Numbered from the stretch's first letter, positions 7,383-20,200 are shown. The stretch: DNA of 64,000 nt from Actinoplanes sp. DH11 (GCF_020873875.1 NZ_JAHWGU010000011.1:62001-126000); one strand, 5' to 3'. Made by a program: numbers and translations. Notes: generated by a model not told the origin, from the letters alone.

Positions 7383-9449
7383 CTAGTGAGCGCTCTTGAC
7401 CGTGTCCAAGATCCAGGAGAGCACGAAGGCCTCCTCCTTCCAGGCGTCGTACCGGCCGCTGCGGCCGCCGTGGCCGGCGCCCATCTCGGTCTTGAGGAGG
7501 TACTCGCCGTCGGGGGCGACCGTGCGCAGGCGGGCGATCCACTTGGTCGGCTCGTGGTAGAGCACGCGCGTGTCGTTGAGGCTGGTCACCGCGAGGATCT
7601 TGGGATAGGCCAGCTTCGCGACGTTCTCGTACGGGCTGTACGACTTCATGTACGCGTAGACCTCGGCGGACTCGAGCGGGTTGCCCCACTCCTCCCACTC
7701 GGTGACGGTCAGCGGCAGACTCGGGTCGAGGATCGACGTGAGCGGATCGACGAACGGCACCTCGGCGACGATCCCGGCGAACGCCTCCGGCGCCAGGTTG
7801 GCGACCGCGCCCATCAGCAGGCCACCGGCCGAACCACCGCGCGCGACCAGGCGCGACGCCGACGTCCACCGGCTGCGCACCAGGGCCTCGGCGCACGCCA
7901 CGAAGTCGGTGAAGGTGTTCTTCTTCGCCAGCATCTTGCCGGTCTCGTACCAGTTGCGGCCGAGCTCGCCGCCGCCGCGGACGTGCGCGATCGCGAAGAC
8001 CACGCCGCGGTCCAGGAGGCTGAGGCGGGCGATCGAGAAGTACGGGTCGATCGAGTGCTCGTAGGAGCCGTAGCCGTAGAGCACCGCCGGGGCCTCGCCG
8101 TCACGCCGCACACCCTTGCGCGTCACGATCGAGATCGGGATGCGGGTGCCGTCCGGCGCGGTCGCCCACTCGCGGAACTGCTCGTACTCCGCCGGGTCGT
8201 AACCGCCCAGCACCGGCTTCTGCTTACGCAGCGTCATCGAGCGGGTCACCAGGTCGACGTCGTAGACCGACTCCGGGGTGACGAGCGAGGTGTAACTGAT
8301 GCGCACGGAGTTCGTCTCGTACTCCGGGTTGCCGGCCAGCCCGACGCTGTAGATCGGCTCCGGGAAGGACATGTCGTACGCGTCCGTGCTCCCGTCCGTC
8401 ATCACCCGCAGGCCGGTCAGGCCCTCCCGGCGCAGCGACACCACGACGTGCCGGGCGAACGCGTCCACCGACTCCAGGCGGGTGCCGGGCGTGTGCGGGA
8501 TCAGCTCCACCCACTCGCCCGGGTTGTCCACCGAGGTGCAGGCGAGCGCGAAGTCCTCGGCGTCCCGGTTGTGCAGGATCAGGAAGCGGTGGCCGTGGTG
8601 CTCGATGCTGTACTCGACGCCCTGGACACGCTCGGCGATGAGTGCCGGCTCCGCGGTGGGCTGGTCGGCGGGGATCACCCGTACCTCAGAAGTGATCTTG
8701 CTCTGCGCGTCGATCACGATGAACTTCTCACTGCGGGTGAGGCCGACACCGACCCAGAAACGCTCGTCCGGCTCCTCGAACACCACGGTGTCGCCGGACT
8801 CGCCGATCACGTGCCGCCACACCCGGTTGGGCCGCCACGCCGCGTCGACGGTGATGTAGAACAGCACGCTCCCGTCAGCCGACCAGGCACTGCCGTAGAA
8901 CGCGTCCGGCACCTCGTCGGGCAGCACCTCACCGGTGCGCAGATCCTTCACCCGCAGCGTGAACCGCTCGTCGCCGTCGAAGTCGGTCGAGAAGGCGAGG
9001 CGGTTGCCGTCCGGGCTGACGTCGAACGTGCCGAGCGCGAAGAACTCGTGCCCCTCGGCGAGCTGGTTGCCGTCGAGCAGCACCTCCTCGCCGGGCTTCT
9101 CCGCACCCATCGGCGGGTCGGTCTCGCCCGGGCGGACCGGGACGCGGCAGTGGATCCCGTACTGCTTGCCTTCGACCGTGCGGGTGTAGTACCAGAAATC
9201 GCCCTTGCGGGTCGGCACCGAGAGGTCGGTCTCCTGCGTGCGGCTGCGGATCTCCTGGAAGACCTTGGCGCGCAGGTCCTCCAGATGCGCCGTCGCTCGC
9301 TCGGTCCAGGCGTTCTCGGCCTCCAGGTACGCAATGGTCGCCGGGTCCTCCTTGTTCATCAGCCAGGCGAACTCGTCGGTGACCGTGTCGCCGTGGAAAG
9401 TGCGCTCGGAGGGCGACTGGTGGGCCGTGGGGGGCGCTTCTTTCGTCAC
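7383..9449 (-). CDS. ptrB: Oligopeptidase B (S9A serine peptidase)
   Basis: A cytoplasmic serine oligopeptidase of the prolyl oligopeptidase family that cleaves short peptides after basic residues. From the GTG at 9449 it has 688 residues, the normal length. The N-terminal part is the seven-bladed propeller; the C-terminal part is the alpha/beta hydrolase with catalytic Ser540 (RGGSAGG), Asp626 (SLNDTRV) and His660 (GAGHGGRSG). The N-terminus SERTFHGDTVTDEFAWL matches the usual start of the family. An in-frame ATG at 9497 would add 16 unconserved residues. The GTG is preceded by a TAACGT -10-like box seven bases away, so the mRNA may be leaderless. It diverges from the flavoprotein gene at 9587. 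Confidence 0.9.
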   Translation of the reverse strand: MTKEAPPTAHQSPSERTFHGDTVTDEFAWLMNKEDPATIAYLEAENAWTERATAHLEDLRAKVFQEIRSRTQETDLSVPTRKGDFWYYTRTVEGKQYGIHCRVPVRPGETDPPMGAEKPGEEVLLDGNQLAEGHEFFALGTFDVSPDGNRLAFSTDFDGDERFTLRVKDLRTGEVLPDEVPDAFYGSAWSADGSVLFYITVDAAWRPNRVWRHVIGESGDTVVFEEPDERFWVGVGLTRSEKFIVIDAQSKITSEVRVIPADQPTAEPALIAERVQGVEYSIEHHGHRFLILHNRDAEDFALACTSVDNPGEWVELIPHTPGTRLESVDAFARHVVVSLRREGLTGLRVMTDGSTDAYDMSFPEPIYSVGLAGNPEYETNSVRISYTSLVTPESVYDVDLVTRSMTLRKQKPVLGGYDPAEYEQFREWATAPDGTRIPISIVTRKGVRRDGEAPAVLYGYGSYEHSIDPYFSIARLSLLDRGVVFAIAHVRGGGELGRNWYETGKMLAKKNTFTDFVACAEALVRSRWTSASRLVARGGSAGGLLMGAVANLAPEAFAGIVAEVPFVDPLTSILDPSLPLTVTEWEEWGNPLESAEVYAYMKSYSPYENVAKLAYPKILAVTSLNDTRVLYHEPTKWIARLRTVAPDGEYLLKTEMGAGHGGRSGRYDAWKEEAFVLSWILDTVKSAH

Positions 9450-9512
9450 CGGAAATACGTTACCGGCCCCGCCGGGCCCCCGGAGTTCCTTACACACGTC
9501 GACCTCAACGAT

Positions 9513-9528
9513 TCGAACATGTGTACGA
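9513..9528 (+). promoter_or_regulatory. LexA/SOS-box-like palindrome
   Basis: TCGAACATGTGTACGA differs at one base from the actinobacterial LexA consensus TCGAAC-N4-GTTCGA (GTACGA replaces GTTCGA). It lies 58 bp before the start of the flavoprotein gene and overlaps a -10-like TACGAT at 9524-9529, a suitable place for a repressor. It is also 64 bp from the divergent peptidase start. The match is seen directly; LexA binding is inferred. Confidence 0.55.
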
Positions 9529-9586
9529 TATGCCAGAGTGGACGATCTTCAGGGGGTCTCGATCTCCGTAAGGGGGAGGCAACGGC

Positions 9587-10714
9587 GTGAGTGATTCCCT
9601 TCTCGACACGCTCGTGGACATCTGCGGCCCCGGGTTCGCGCGCCCGGGCCGTTCCGTCGATCGGGCCGCCGGCCGGCGCGCCGGGCTGGTCGCGCAACCC
9701 GCCACCGCGCCAGCGGTCGCCGCCACCCTGCGGCTCGCCGCCGAACGCGAGCTCTCCGTCCGGGCACGCGGCGCCGGGACCAAGATCGACTGGGGTACGC
9801 CGCCAGCCGGTCTCGACATCATCGTGGACACCGGCCGGCTCAACGGGATGTGGGACCACCACGGCACGACGGCCGTCGTGGCCGCCGGCACCCCGGTCAC
9901 CGCCGTGCAGGCCGCTCTCGCCCTGCGCGGGCAGCGCCTCGCCGTCGACCCGCCGTCCCGGGCCGCCACCGTCGGCGGCATGCTCGCCGTCAACGAGTCC
10001 GGCCCGCTGCGGCACCGGTTCGGCAGCCCCGCCGCGCAGGCCCTGAGCGTGGGATACGTGTCGTCCGCCGGTGACGAGGCCGAATCCGACGGCGAGGACG
10101 GCCGGCCCGGCATCGCCGAGATCGACGGCGTGCTCACCTCGGCCGTCCTGCGGCTGGAGCCGCTGCCACCGGCCCGCCGCTGGGTCGGCCGCGGCGTGAC
10201 CACACCCGCCGAGGTGGAGGAGCTGGTCGCCAACGCCCTAGCGCTCGACCTCACGCCCAGCGGGATAGAGGTGGAGCTGCCCGGTTCCGGCGGCGGCGTG
10301 CTCGCGGTCCTCCTCGAAGGCACCGAGGCCGAGGTCGCCGACACCGCCGACCGGATGGCCGGCGCGTGGGGCCCGAGCTCGGTCGTCGCGGGGTCGGCAC
10401 CCGCCTGGTGGGGGCGCTACCCGTTCGGCCCCGGCGACGTGGCGCTGCGGATCGCGGTGCAGCGCCAGCACCTGCAGTCGGTGACCTACGCGCTGCGCGA
10501 CATCGCCGGCGGCGCAGTCGTCGTCCGCGGCTCCGCCGGCGTCGGCACGGTCCACGCCGCCCTACCCGGCACCCTGGGCGCCACCCGCGTACGCGAGGTG
10601 CTCACCGCGATGGACCAGGTCCTGCTGGCCCGCCGCGGCCGGCTGGCCGTGGTGTCGGCGCCGCCCGAGCTGGCCACCGAACTCCCGATGGCCGACCGCC
10701 ACAACCTGTTCTGA
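9587..10714 (+). CDS. FAD-binding oxidoreductase, GlcE-like (FAD_binding_4)
   Basis: A 375-residue protein of the PCMH/VAO-type FAD family, most like the GlcE subunit of glycolate oxidase. The FAD-binding part is at ~30-190 (VRARGAGTKIDWGTPP, VAAGTPVTAVQAALA, DPPSRAATVGGMLAVNESGP, LRHRFGSPA), followed by a GlcE-like C-terminal domain. It is shorter than full flavin oxidases and has no iron-sulfur motif, and no partner GlcD or GlcF gene is adjacent, so the substrate is unknown. The GTG start has a good ribosome site (GGGGGAGG, 8 bases upstream). The SOS-like box upstream suggests DNA-damage control, which is unexpected for this family. Confidence 0.78.
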   Translation: MSDSLLDTLVDICGPGFARPGRSVDRAAGRRAGLVAQPATAPAVAATLRLAAERELSVRARGAGTKIDWGTPPAGLDIIVDTGRLNGMWDHHGTTAVVAAGTPVTAVQAALALRGQRLAVDPPSRAATVGGMLAVNESGPLRHRFGSPAAQALSVGYVSSAGDEAESDGEDGRPGIAEIDGVLTSAVLRLEPLPPARRWVGRGVTTPAEVEELVANALALDLTPSGIEVELPGSGGGVLAVLLEGTEAEVADTADRMAGAWGPSSVVAGSAPAWWGRYPFGPGDVALRIAVQRQHLQSVTYALRDIAGGAVVVRGSAGVGTVHAALPGTLGATRVREVLTAMDQVLLARRGRLAVVSAPPELATELPMADRHNLF

Positions 10715-10742
10715 CCCTTTCGCGGGCCGCGCCGGCTGCCCT

Positions 10743-10940
10743 GCGGCTCGGCCTGGCTTGCGGCTCGGCCTGGCTTGCGGCTCGGCCTGGCTTGCGGCTC
10801 GGCCTGGCTTGCGGCTCGGCCTGGCTTGCGGCTCGGCCTGGCTTGCGGCTCGGCCTGGCTTGCGGCTCGGCCTGGCCTGCGGTGGGCCTGGCCTGCGGTG
10901 GGCCTGGCCTGGCCTGCGGTGGGCCTGGCCTGCGGTGGGT
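10743..10940. repeat. 17-bp and 16-bp minisatellite between convergent genes
   Basis: Eight head-to-tail copies of GCGGCTCGGCCTGGCTT fill 10743-10878, the last with one change at its penultimate base (CTT to CCT). Degenerate 16-bp units GCGGTGGGCCTGGCCT follow to ~10940, where the convergent RibD-like gene ends. Frames remain open through the array because 17-bp units repeat every 51 bp in frame, but the resulting peptides are artefactual. The array starts 28 bp after the flavoprotein stop. Nothing else is visible in 10715-10939. Confidence 0.92.
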
Positions 10941-11554
10941 CAGCCGAAGGAGGGGATTCTGGTCACGGCTTCGGATGCCAAGTGGCGTCCGAGCCGGGCC
11001 ACATCCCCGACCGCGTAGGTGAGGTAGGCGAACTGCCCGACCTCACGCACCCCCGTCAGCACCAGGTCATCGACCAGGAGCTTGCGGCGCAGCAGAGGCG
11101 CGCCGTCACCGAGGATGGCGGGCGCGATCCCAAGGATGATCTCGTCGAGCAGGCCGTGGTCGACGAACTGGCTGACCAGGTTGCCGCCACCGGCGAGCCA
11201 GACGTTCTTGCCCTGCGCGGCCACCACCATGGCATCGTGGACGCGGCGGACATCCCCACTGATCATGAAGACGTTGGCGTCCGGCACGGGCGGCAGATCG
11301 CGGTGGGTGAAGACCCAGCACGGTACGTCGCCGTACATGTCGTGCCAGTTCTCCGGCTCCTCCAGCAGATTGTCGTTCTTCAGCACCCACTCGTAGGTGG
11401 TGGCGCCCATGGCGAACGCGCCGACGCCGGCGAAAAACTCGCCGAACGGGTTGGCCGTGCCCTCGTCCACCTCGAAGAGCCAGTCCAGCGAGTTGCTCTT
11501 GTCGGCGATGAAGCCGTCGATGCTGGTGGCGGTGTAGTACTGCGTCTTCGCCAT
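10940..11554 (-). CDS. Dihydrofolate reductase family protein (RibD C-terminal-like), copy 1
   Basis: A 204-residue protein of the RibD_C/DHFR-like superfamily, probably a cytoplasmic NADPH-dependent reductase of unknown substrate. Typical features are the start KTQYYTATSIDGFIAD, FAMGATTYEWVL, the nucleotide-binding stretch NVWLAGGGNLVSQF, LDEIILGIAPAILGDG and the end QFAYLTYAVGDV. I chose ATG at 11554 because its paralogue at 12337-12894 starts at the same residue (MKTQYY); an in-frame GTG at 11563 is possible. It is about 60 percent identical by eye to that paralogue and has the same strand, so a local duplication is likely. The stop abuts the 17-bp array. Confidence 0.82.
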   Translation of the reverse strand: MAKTQYYTATSIDGFIADKSNSLDWLFEVDEGTANPFGEFFAGVGAFAMGATTYEWVLKNDNLLEEPENWHDMYGDVPCWVFTHRDLPPVPDANVFMISGDVRRVHDAMVVAAQGKNVWLAGGGNLVSQFVDHGLLDEIILGIAPAILGDGAPLLRRKLLVDDLVLTGVREVGQFAYLTYAVGDVARLGRHLASEAVTRIPSFG

Positions 11555-11670
11555 GACCAACACGATGCCACGACACGGCCGACAAAAAGGGCAGATCGAT
11601 CAGGACTGCGGGAAGAACTCGCCGGACACCAGGCCGGACGTCACCACACCCACCACCTCCTGATCCTCCC

Positions 11671-11726
11671 CAGCCGCCAGCCGCCAGCCGCCAGCCGCCA
11701 GCCGCCAGCCGCCAGCCGCCAGCCGC
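11671..11726. repeat. 7-bp tandem repeat (CAGCCGC, eight copies)
   Basis: Eight perfect head-to-tail copies of CAGCCGC lie 117 bp before the RibD-like gene at 10940-11554, in the spacer between the two paralogues. They are followed by looser CCAGCGGCC-type sequence to ~11780. No gene is visible in 11555-12336; apparent open frames here are a by-product of the C-rich repeats. Confidence 0.9.
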
Positions 11727-11828
11727 CCAGTGGCCAGCGGCCCCAGTGGCCCGGCGGCCTAGCGGCAGCCGCCCCAGCGGCCAGCCGTGTCCCCTGCCTG
11801 GCGCCCAAAGTGTCGGCCACGCCGAGAA

Positions 11829-11903
11829 GTTGATCTGCTGGCGTAGCGAAATCGCGGTTTAAGCCCCATGATCACCGCGATTTCGCATCGCTAGCAGATC
11901 AAC
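11829..11903. repeat. 75-nt long-arm inverted repeat (REP/MITE-like hairpin)
   Basis: Arms of 30 nt (11829-11858 and 11874-11903) pair at 27 positions, plus one G-U pair, across a 15-nt loop. The ends are GTTGATCTGCT and AGCAGATCAAC; the inner part is CGAAATCGCGGT paired with ACCGCGATTTCG. It lies in a gene-free spacer, is AT-richer than its surroundings, and has no flanking transposase. It is too long and too far from any stop for an ordinary terminator, so a REP or miniature mobile element is more likely. Confidence 0.7.
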
Positions 11904-12156
11904 AACGCCGGGCGGACAGAACGCAGCGGACCGCGCCGACCGCGAAGGAGCCGAGGCCGAGAACACCACTCCGCACCCCGCCGCCGGATCGACATCCTGC
12001 ACGACCAGGCAGGAGGCGCCCCCACCCAGCCTCGCCTGCCCGCGCCCGGCCTCAGCCTGCCCGGCCTCGACCGGCGGCCCGCCGGCTCGACTCGCGGCCC
12101 GCCCGGCCTTGGCCTGCTGGCGGCTCGCCCAGCGCTCGCCCAGCCCGCGCCCCGCC

Positions 12157-12305
12157 CAGCCCGCGCTCGACGTCAGCCCGCGCTCGACGTCAGCCCGCGC
12201 CCCGCCCAGCCCGCGCTCGACGTCAGCCCGCGCCCCGCCCAGCCCGCGCTCGACGTCAGCCCGCGCCCCGCCCAGCCCGCGCTCGACGTCAGCCCGCGCC
12301 CCGCC
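12157..12305. repeat. 33-bp minisatellite next to the second RibD-like gene
   Basis: Three perfect 33-bp units (12207-12239, 12240-12272, 12273-12305), each a 17-mer CAGCCCGCGCTCGACGT plus a 16-mer CAGCCCGCGCCCCGCC, are preceded by two further 17-mers and one 16-mer from 12157. The array ends about 30 bp before the stop of the convergently read RibD-like gene. The rest of 11904-12156 is C-rich and low-complexity, with no gene I can support. Confidence 0.9.
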
Positions 12306-12336
12306 CCAGGGTGGCGGATCAGCCCCGGGGGGCGGA

Positions 12337-12894
12337 TCAGGCCGGTTTCTTGACGTCGTAGGTGAGGTAGGCGAACTGACCCATCGCCCGCGCCTCGGTC
12401 AGCGTCAGCCGCGCGGCCCCCAGCCGTCGCGGGAGCACCGGCGCGCCCTTGCCCAGCGTCACCGGCGCCACCCCGAGGATCACCTCGTCGAGCAGGCCCG
12501 CGTCGGCGAACTGGCCGGCCAGGTCGCCGCCGCCGACGACCCAGATGTTTTTGCTGCCCGCGGCGGCGGCCATCGCCTCGTGGGCGGGCCGGACGTCGCC
12601 GCGGACGAAGCGGAGGTCGGCCCCGGGGATGGCGGGCAGTTCGCGGGAGGTGAAGACCCAGGCCGGGGTGTCGCCGTAGGGCTCGCGCCACTTCTCCGGG
12701 TTGTCCAGCGCCTTCTCGTGGGCCAGGATCCACTCGTAGGTCGTCGACCCCATGGCGAACGCGCCGACGTTGTCGAAGAAGTCGGCGAACGGGTTCTGCC
12801 CGCCCTCTTCGACCTCGAAGAGCCAGTCCAGCGAGTTGTGCTCGTCGGCGATGAAGCCGTCGATCGTGGTCGCGGTGTAGTACTGCGTCTTCAT
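12337..12894 (-). CDS. Dihydrofolate reductase family protein (RibD C-terminal-like), copy 2
   Basis: A 185-residue paralogue of the protein encoded at 10940-11554, with the same landmarks (KTQYYTATTIDGFIADEHNS, FAMGSTTYEWIL, NIWVVGGGDLAGQF, LDEVILGVAPVTLGKGAP, QFAYLTYDVKK). Family members reduce pteridine- or riboflavin-like substrates with NADPH, but the substrate here is unknown. It lacks the C-terminal extension of copy 1 (after AYLTYAVGDV). The two genes are co-oriented and separated by ~780 bp of repeat-rich DNA, so they are probably transcribed separately. The stop lies next to a 33-bp array and the start next to a 15-bp array. Confidence 0.82.
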   Translation of the reverse strand: MKTQYYTATTIDGFIADEHNSLDWLFEVEEGGQNPFADFFDNVGAFAMGSTTYEWILAHEKALDNPEKWREPYGDTPAWVFTSRELPAIPGADLRFVRGDVRPAHEAMAAAAGSKNIWVVGGGDLAGQFADAGLLDEVILGVAPVTLGKGAPVLPRRLGAARLTLTEARAMGQFAYLTYDVKKPA

Positions 12895-12911
12895 ACCGAT
12901 GACCCTGCCAC

Positions 12912-12971
12912 GCGGGTACGACAGAAGCGGCTACGACAGAAGCGGCTACGACAGAAGCGGGTACGACCCAA
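12912..12971. repeat. 15-bp tandem repeat, four copies
   Basis: Four units of the form GCGGCTACGACAGAA (first and last with GGGTAC, last ending CCCAA) lie between the start of the RibD-like gene (12894) and the stop of the phosphatase gene (12986), leaving little room for a conventional promoter. This is the fourth distinct array in about 2.3 kb. Confidence 0.9.
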
Positions 12972-12985
12972 GCCGGGCTGGACGG

Positions 12986-15013
12986 TCAGGCGTCGTTGCG
13001 CAGGACCAGGATGGCGATGTCGTCGCGGGGTTCCTCGACCGAGAAGTTGATCGTCGTGGAGCGGAGCCGGGCCGCCGTCACGTCGGCCGGGTAGCCGGCC
13101 AGTGGGACTGCCGCCTCGCGCAGCCGGTTGGAGCCGAAGAGTTCGCGGCCGCGCCGGCGCTCGGTCACGCCGTCGGTGTAGAAGATCAGGGAGTCGCCCG
13201 GGTCCAGGGTGATCGACACGTCCGGCGAGGTGATCGTCTCGAGCAGGCCCAGGGCGGTGCCGCCCTCGCCGACGAAGGACGTCCGGCCGTCGGCCCGGAC
13301 CAGCACCGCGCGGTCGTGGCCGGCGAGGTGCAGGCAGACGCCGAGTGATTCACCCTGACGGGTGACGGAGGCCATCGCGAGCGTGCAGTACCGCCCGCCG
13401 CCGCGCTGCACCAGGGTGCGGTTGACCCGCCAGAGGATCTCGCTCATCGCCTTGCCGTCGTCGACCAGGATCCGGATCACGTCACGGACCAGACCGGTCA
13501 CGGTCGCGGCCTGCACGCCCTTGCCGGAGACGTCGCCGACCACCACCAGGTATTGCCCGTCGCCGAACGGTACGACGTCGTAGAAGTCACCGCCCACCTC
13601 GGAGCCGGTCGGCACGTACTCCGCGGCGAAGCCGATGCCGTCCACGTGTGGCAGGGCCGGCGGCAGCAGGGAGGCCTGCAGCGTCCGCGCCACCCGGTGC
13701 CGCTCGTCGTGGATGCGGGCGTTGTCGATGGCCAGTGCCGCGCGCCGGGCCACGTCCTCCAGCACGGCCACCTCGTCGGCGTCGTGCCGGTGTTTCGGGT
13801 GGCGGCCGACGGCGAGGGTGCCCAGCCGGGCGCCGCGGGCCACCAGCGGCACGGCGTAACCCTCCGAGGGGGTGCCGAACATGACCTGGGTGCCGAGCCG
13901 GGACGCCTCCTCGAGCCGGGCGAGGATCGACTCGGGGCCGGTGTCGGCGAGCGACGAGTGCAGCTGGGCCAGCTGGGACTCCTCGGCGTGGGTGGCGGCG
14001 GCCAGTTGCAGCCGGCCCCAGGCGTCGGTGGTGTGCACCGCGCACCACTGGCCGAGCCGCGGCACCACGAGCTGCGGGATCAGGGCCATCGTCAGGTTCA
14101 CGTCGAGGGACTGGGCGAGCAGTTCGCTGGCCTCGGCGAGGAAGGTCATCCAGGTCTGCCGGCGGGCGTCGGCGCGGCGCAGCCGGTCGTTCTCCAGGTG
14201 CAGCGAGAACCGTTCGGCGACCATGGTGGCGAGGGATTGCGCGTAGCCGACCGGGGACGCGTCCAGTTCCAGCTCACCGGAGTAGGGCCGGTGGACGTTC
14301 AGGGGCACCCGGATGGTGTCGGCGTTGTCGCGGGGTGCCCGTCCGTAGCGGGCGAGGAGCTGCCGCCCCGTACCGTCGCCGCGGTCGAGCCGGACCACCC
14401 CGCCGGCCGCGCCGGTCAGCCGCGCCAGCCGGGAGAGCAGGTCGGTGGCGAGGTCGGTCAGGCCTTCGTCGGTGTGCTTCTCGGAGCCGCTGCGCAGCAG
14501 GCCGGTGAGCGCGCCGAGGCTCGGCGACTCGGCGTGGCCGGGCAGCCGGACCGGGATGCCCGCGCCGTCGCCCTGCTGGTCGAGGCGGAACCAGACGCCT
14601 TTGCCGTCGCCCTCGTGCACGGTGCCCCAGCGGCTGGCGAAGTGGTCGACCAGCAGCAGGCCGCGGCCGCGTTCGGCGACCTCGCCGATGTCCGGGCTCT
14701 CGTTGCGGGGGCCGACCGCGAGCTGTTCGACCGGGCCGGGCGCGAAGTCGGTGACGCTGACGGTGAGGCCGCCCGCGTCGGCGGTCACCTCTATCTCCAG
14801 GTCGGTGTTGGCGTGCACCACGGCGTTGGTGGAGAGCTCGGTGGTGAGCAACAGCGCCTCGTTGAGCAGCGCGACGAGCCCGGTCTCCTCGAGCACCGAG
14901 CGGACGAGTGCGCGGGCCGCCGCCGGGGTCCGACGATCGTTCGGCAGCCGGGTTCTGCGCACCAGCGCATCAGGCGACGCACCTATAGGAACGGTTCCGA
15001 CCTCGGCTGGCAC
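12986..15013 (-). CDS. HATPase-GAF-PP2C (SpoIIE) phosphatase
   Basis: A 675-residue regulator. Residues ~20-140 form an RsbW-like HATPase (TELSTNAVVHAN, VTDFAPGPVEQ, ERGRGLLLVDHFASRWG); a middle part (~200-430) contains a GAF-like sensor; the last ~240 residues are a PP2C phosphatase (GGDFYDVVP, GDVSGKGVQAA, LAGHDRAV, FYTDGVTERR, EPRDDIAILV). Such proteins act on STAS anti-sigma antagonists. I chose GTG at 15013 because AGGAGAGG lies eight bases upstream; ATG at 15064 would add 17 residues. The same frame stays open far upstream, antisense to the kinase gene, but that part is a shadow. It is divergent from the poly-HAMP kinase gene. Confidence 0.85.
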   Translation of the reverse strand: MPAEVGTVPIGASPDALVRRTRLPNDRRTPAAARALVRSVLEETGLVALLNEALLLTTELSTNAVVHANTDLEIEVTADAGGLTVSVTDFAPGPVEQLAVGPRNESPDIGEVAERGRGLLLVDHFASRWGTVHEGDGKGVWFRLDQQGDGAGIPVRLPGHAESPSLGALTGLLRSGSEKHTDEGLTDLATDLLSRLARLTGAAGGVVRLDRGDGTGRQLLARYGRAPRDNADTIRVPLNVHRPYSGELELDASPVGYAQSLATMVAERFSLHLENDRLRRADARRQTWMTFLAEASELLAQSLDVNLTMALIPQLVVPRLGQWCAVHTTDAWGRLQLAAATHAEESQLAQLHSSLADTGPESILARLEEASRLGTQVMFGTPSEGYAVPLVARGARLGTLAVGRHPKHRHDADEVAVLEDVARRAALAIDNARIHDERHRVARTLQASLLPPALPHVDGIGFAAEYVPTGSEVGGDFYDVVPFGDGQYLVVVGDVSGKGVQAATVTGLVRDVIRILVDDGKAMSEILWRVNRTLVQRGGGRYCTLAMASVTRQGESLGVCLHLAGHDRAVLVRADGRTSFVGEGGTALGLLETITSPDVSITLDPGDSLIFYTDGVTERRRGRELFGSNRLREAAVPLAGYPADVTAARLRSTTINFSVEEPRDDIAILVLRNDA

Positions 15014-15175
15014 CCATGCATCCTCTCCTGCCGGTGGGTGTATGCACAAAGTCGTCTCTCGCATTGACCCGGTCGGGCGAGAGAGGATAGGTAACCCCCG
15101 GCGTTGAGGTTTGTTCCGGACGGCGGAAAAGGTACGTCTTGAACAACCCTCGGTTGGACAGCGAGTGAGGACAGC

Positions 15176-19576
<4,401 letters not shown>

Positions 19577-19651
19577 CACGCTTCGGCGTTACCCGGCAGC
19601 GCATCGGGGTAGCAGGCTGGGAGGAACGACCTGTGGGTGAGGTGAGCACGC

Positions 19652-20200
19652 GTGGGTGAGCGCGCCAAGGCGCTGCTGGTCGACGACCGGCGGGACAATC
19701 TGCTCGCTCTGGAGGCGATCCTCCAGGGCCTGCCGGTGACCGCGGTCGCCGTGGAGAGCGGCGAGGCAGCCCTCAAGCAGTTGCTCACCGACGACTTCGC
19801 GGTGATCCTGCTGGACGCGCACATGCCCAACATGGACGGGTTCGAGACCGCCAGCCACATCAAGCGGCGGGAGCGGACCCGGCACGTACCCATCCTTTTC
19901 CTGACCGCCGCCGACCGCGATGCGCAGCTCGCCCTCCGGGGTTACGCGGTCGGCGCGGTCGATTACCTCACCAAGCCGTTCGACCCGTGGGTGCTCCGGG
20001 CGAAAGTTTCCATCTTCGTCGAGCTCTGGACCAAGAACCAGCAGCTCAAGGCGCAGGCGGAGGCGTCGAAGGAGCGGGAGGCGCAGTGGGAGCGCCTGAC
20101 CGAGACGATGGACGAGGCGGCGCGGGTGCTGCGGGCCGGCGGGGATGACGCCGCGGCCGAGGCACTGGACCTGCTGGAGAAGGCCCGCTGGGGGAGCTGA
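19652..20200 (+). CDS. Single-domain response regulator with a coiled-coil tail
   Basis: A 182-residue protein with one receiver domain (~5-125): acidic pair DD at residues 11-12, acceptor Asp55 (ILLDAHMPNMDG), Thr in FLTAADRD and Lys in YLTKPFDP. No DNA-binding or enzymatic domain follows, only a ~55-residue helical tail rich in Glu, Ala and Lys (KEREAQWERLTETMDEAARVL). It probably passes phosphate or signals by protein contact, most simply as the partner of the hybrid kinase 75 bp upstream. The GTG start at 19652 follows GAGGTGAGCACGC. The tail could mediate dimerisation. Confidence 0.85.
   Translation: MGERAKALLVDDRRDNLLALEAILQGLPVTAVAVESGEAALKQLLTDDFAVILLDAHMPNMDGFETASHIKRRERTRHVPILFLTAADRDAQLALRGYAVGAVDYLTKPFDPWVLRAKVSIFVELWTKNQQLKAQAEASKEREAQWERLTETMDEAARVLRAGGDDAAAEALDLLEKARWGS

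Noticed and set aside
10366..11833. Plus-strand frames with 17-residue repeats (LRLGLACGSAWLAARPG)
   Set aside because: They arise from the 17-bp minisatellite read in any frame and overlap the RibD-like gene. No ribosome site or homology supports them.
10743..12306. CRISPR array
   Set aside because: The repeats are head to tail with no unique spacers and no cas genes nearby.
15110..15137. SigB-type promoter (GTTT ... GGTAC) before the poly-HAMP kinase
   Set aside because: The -10-like part is AGGTAC rather than GGGTA, and the spacing is at the edge of the accepted range, so the match is too weak to list.
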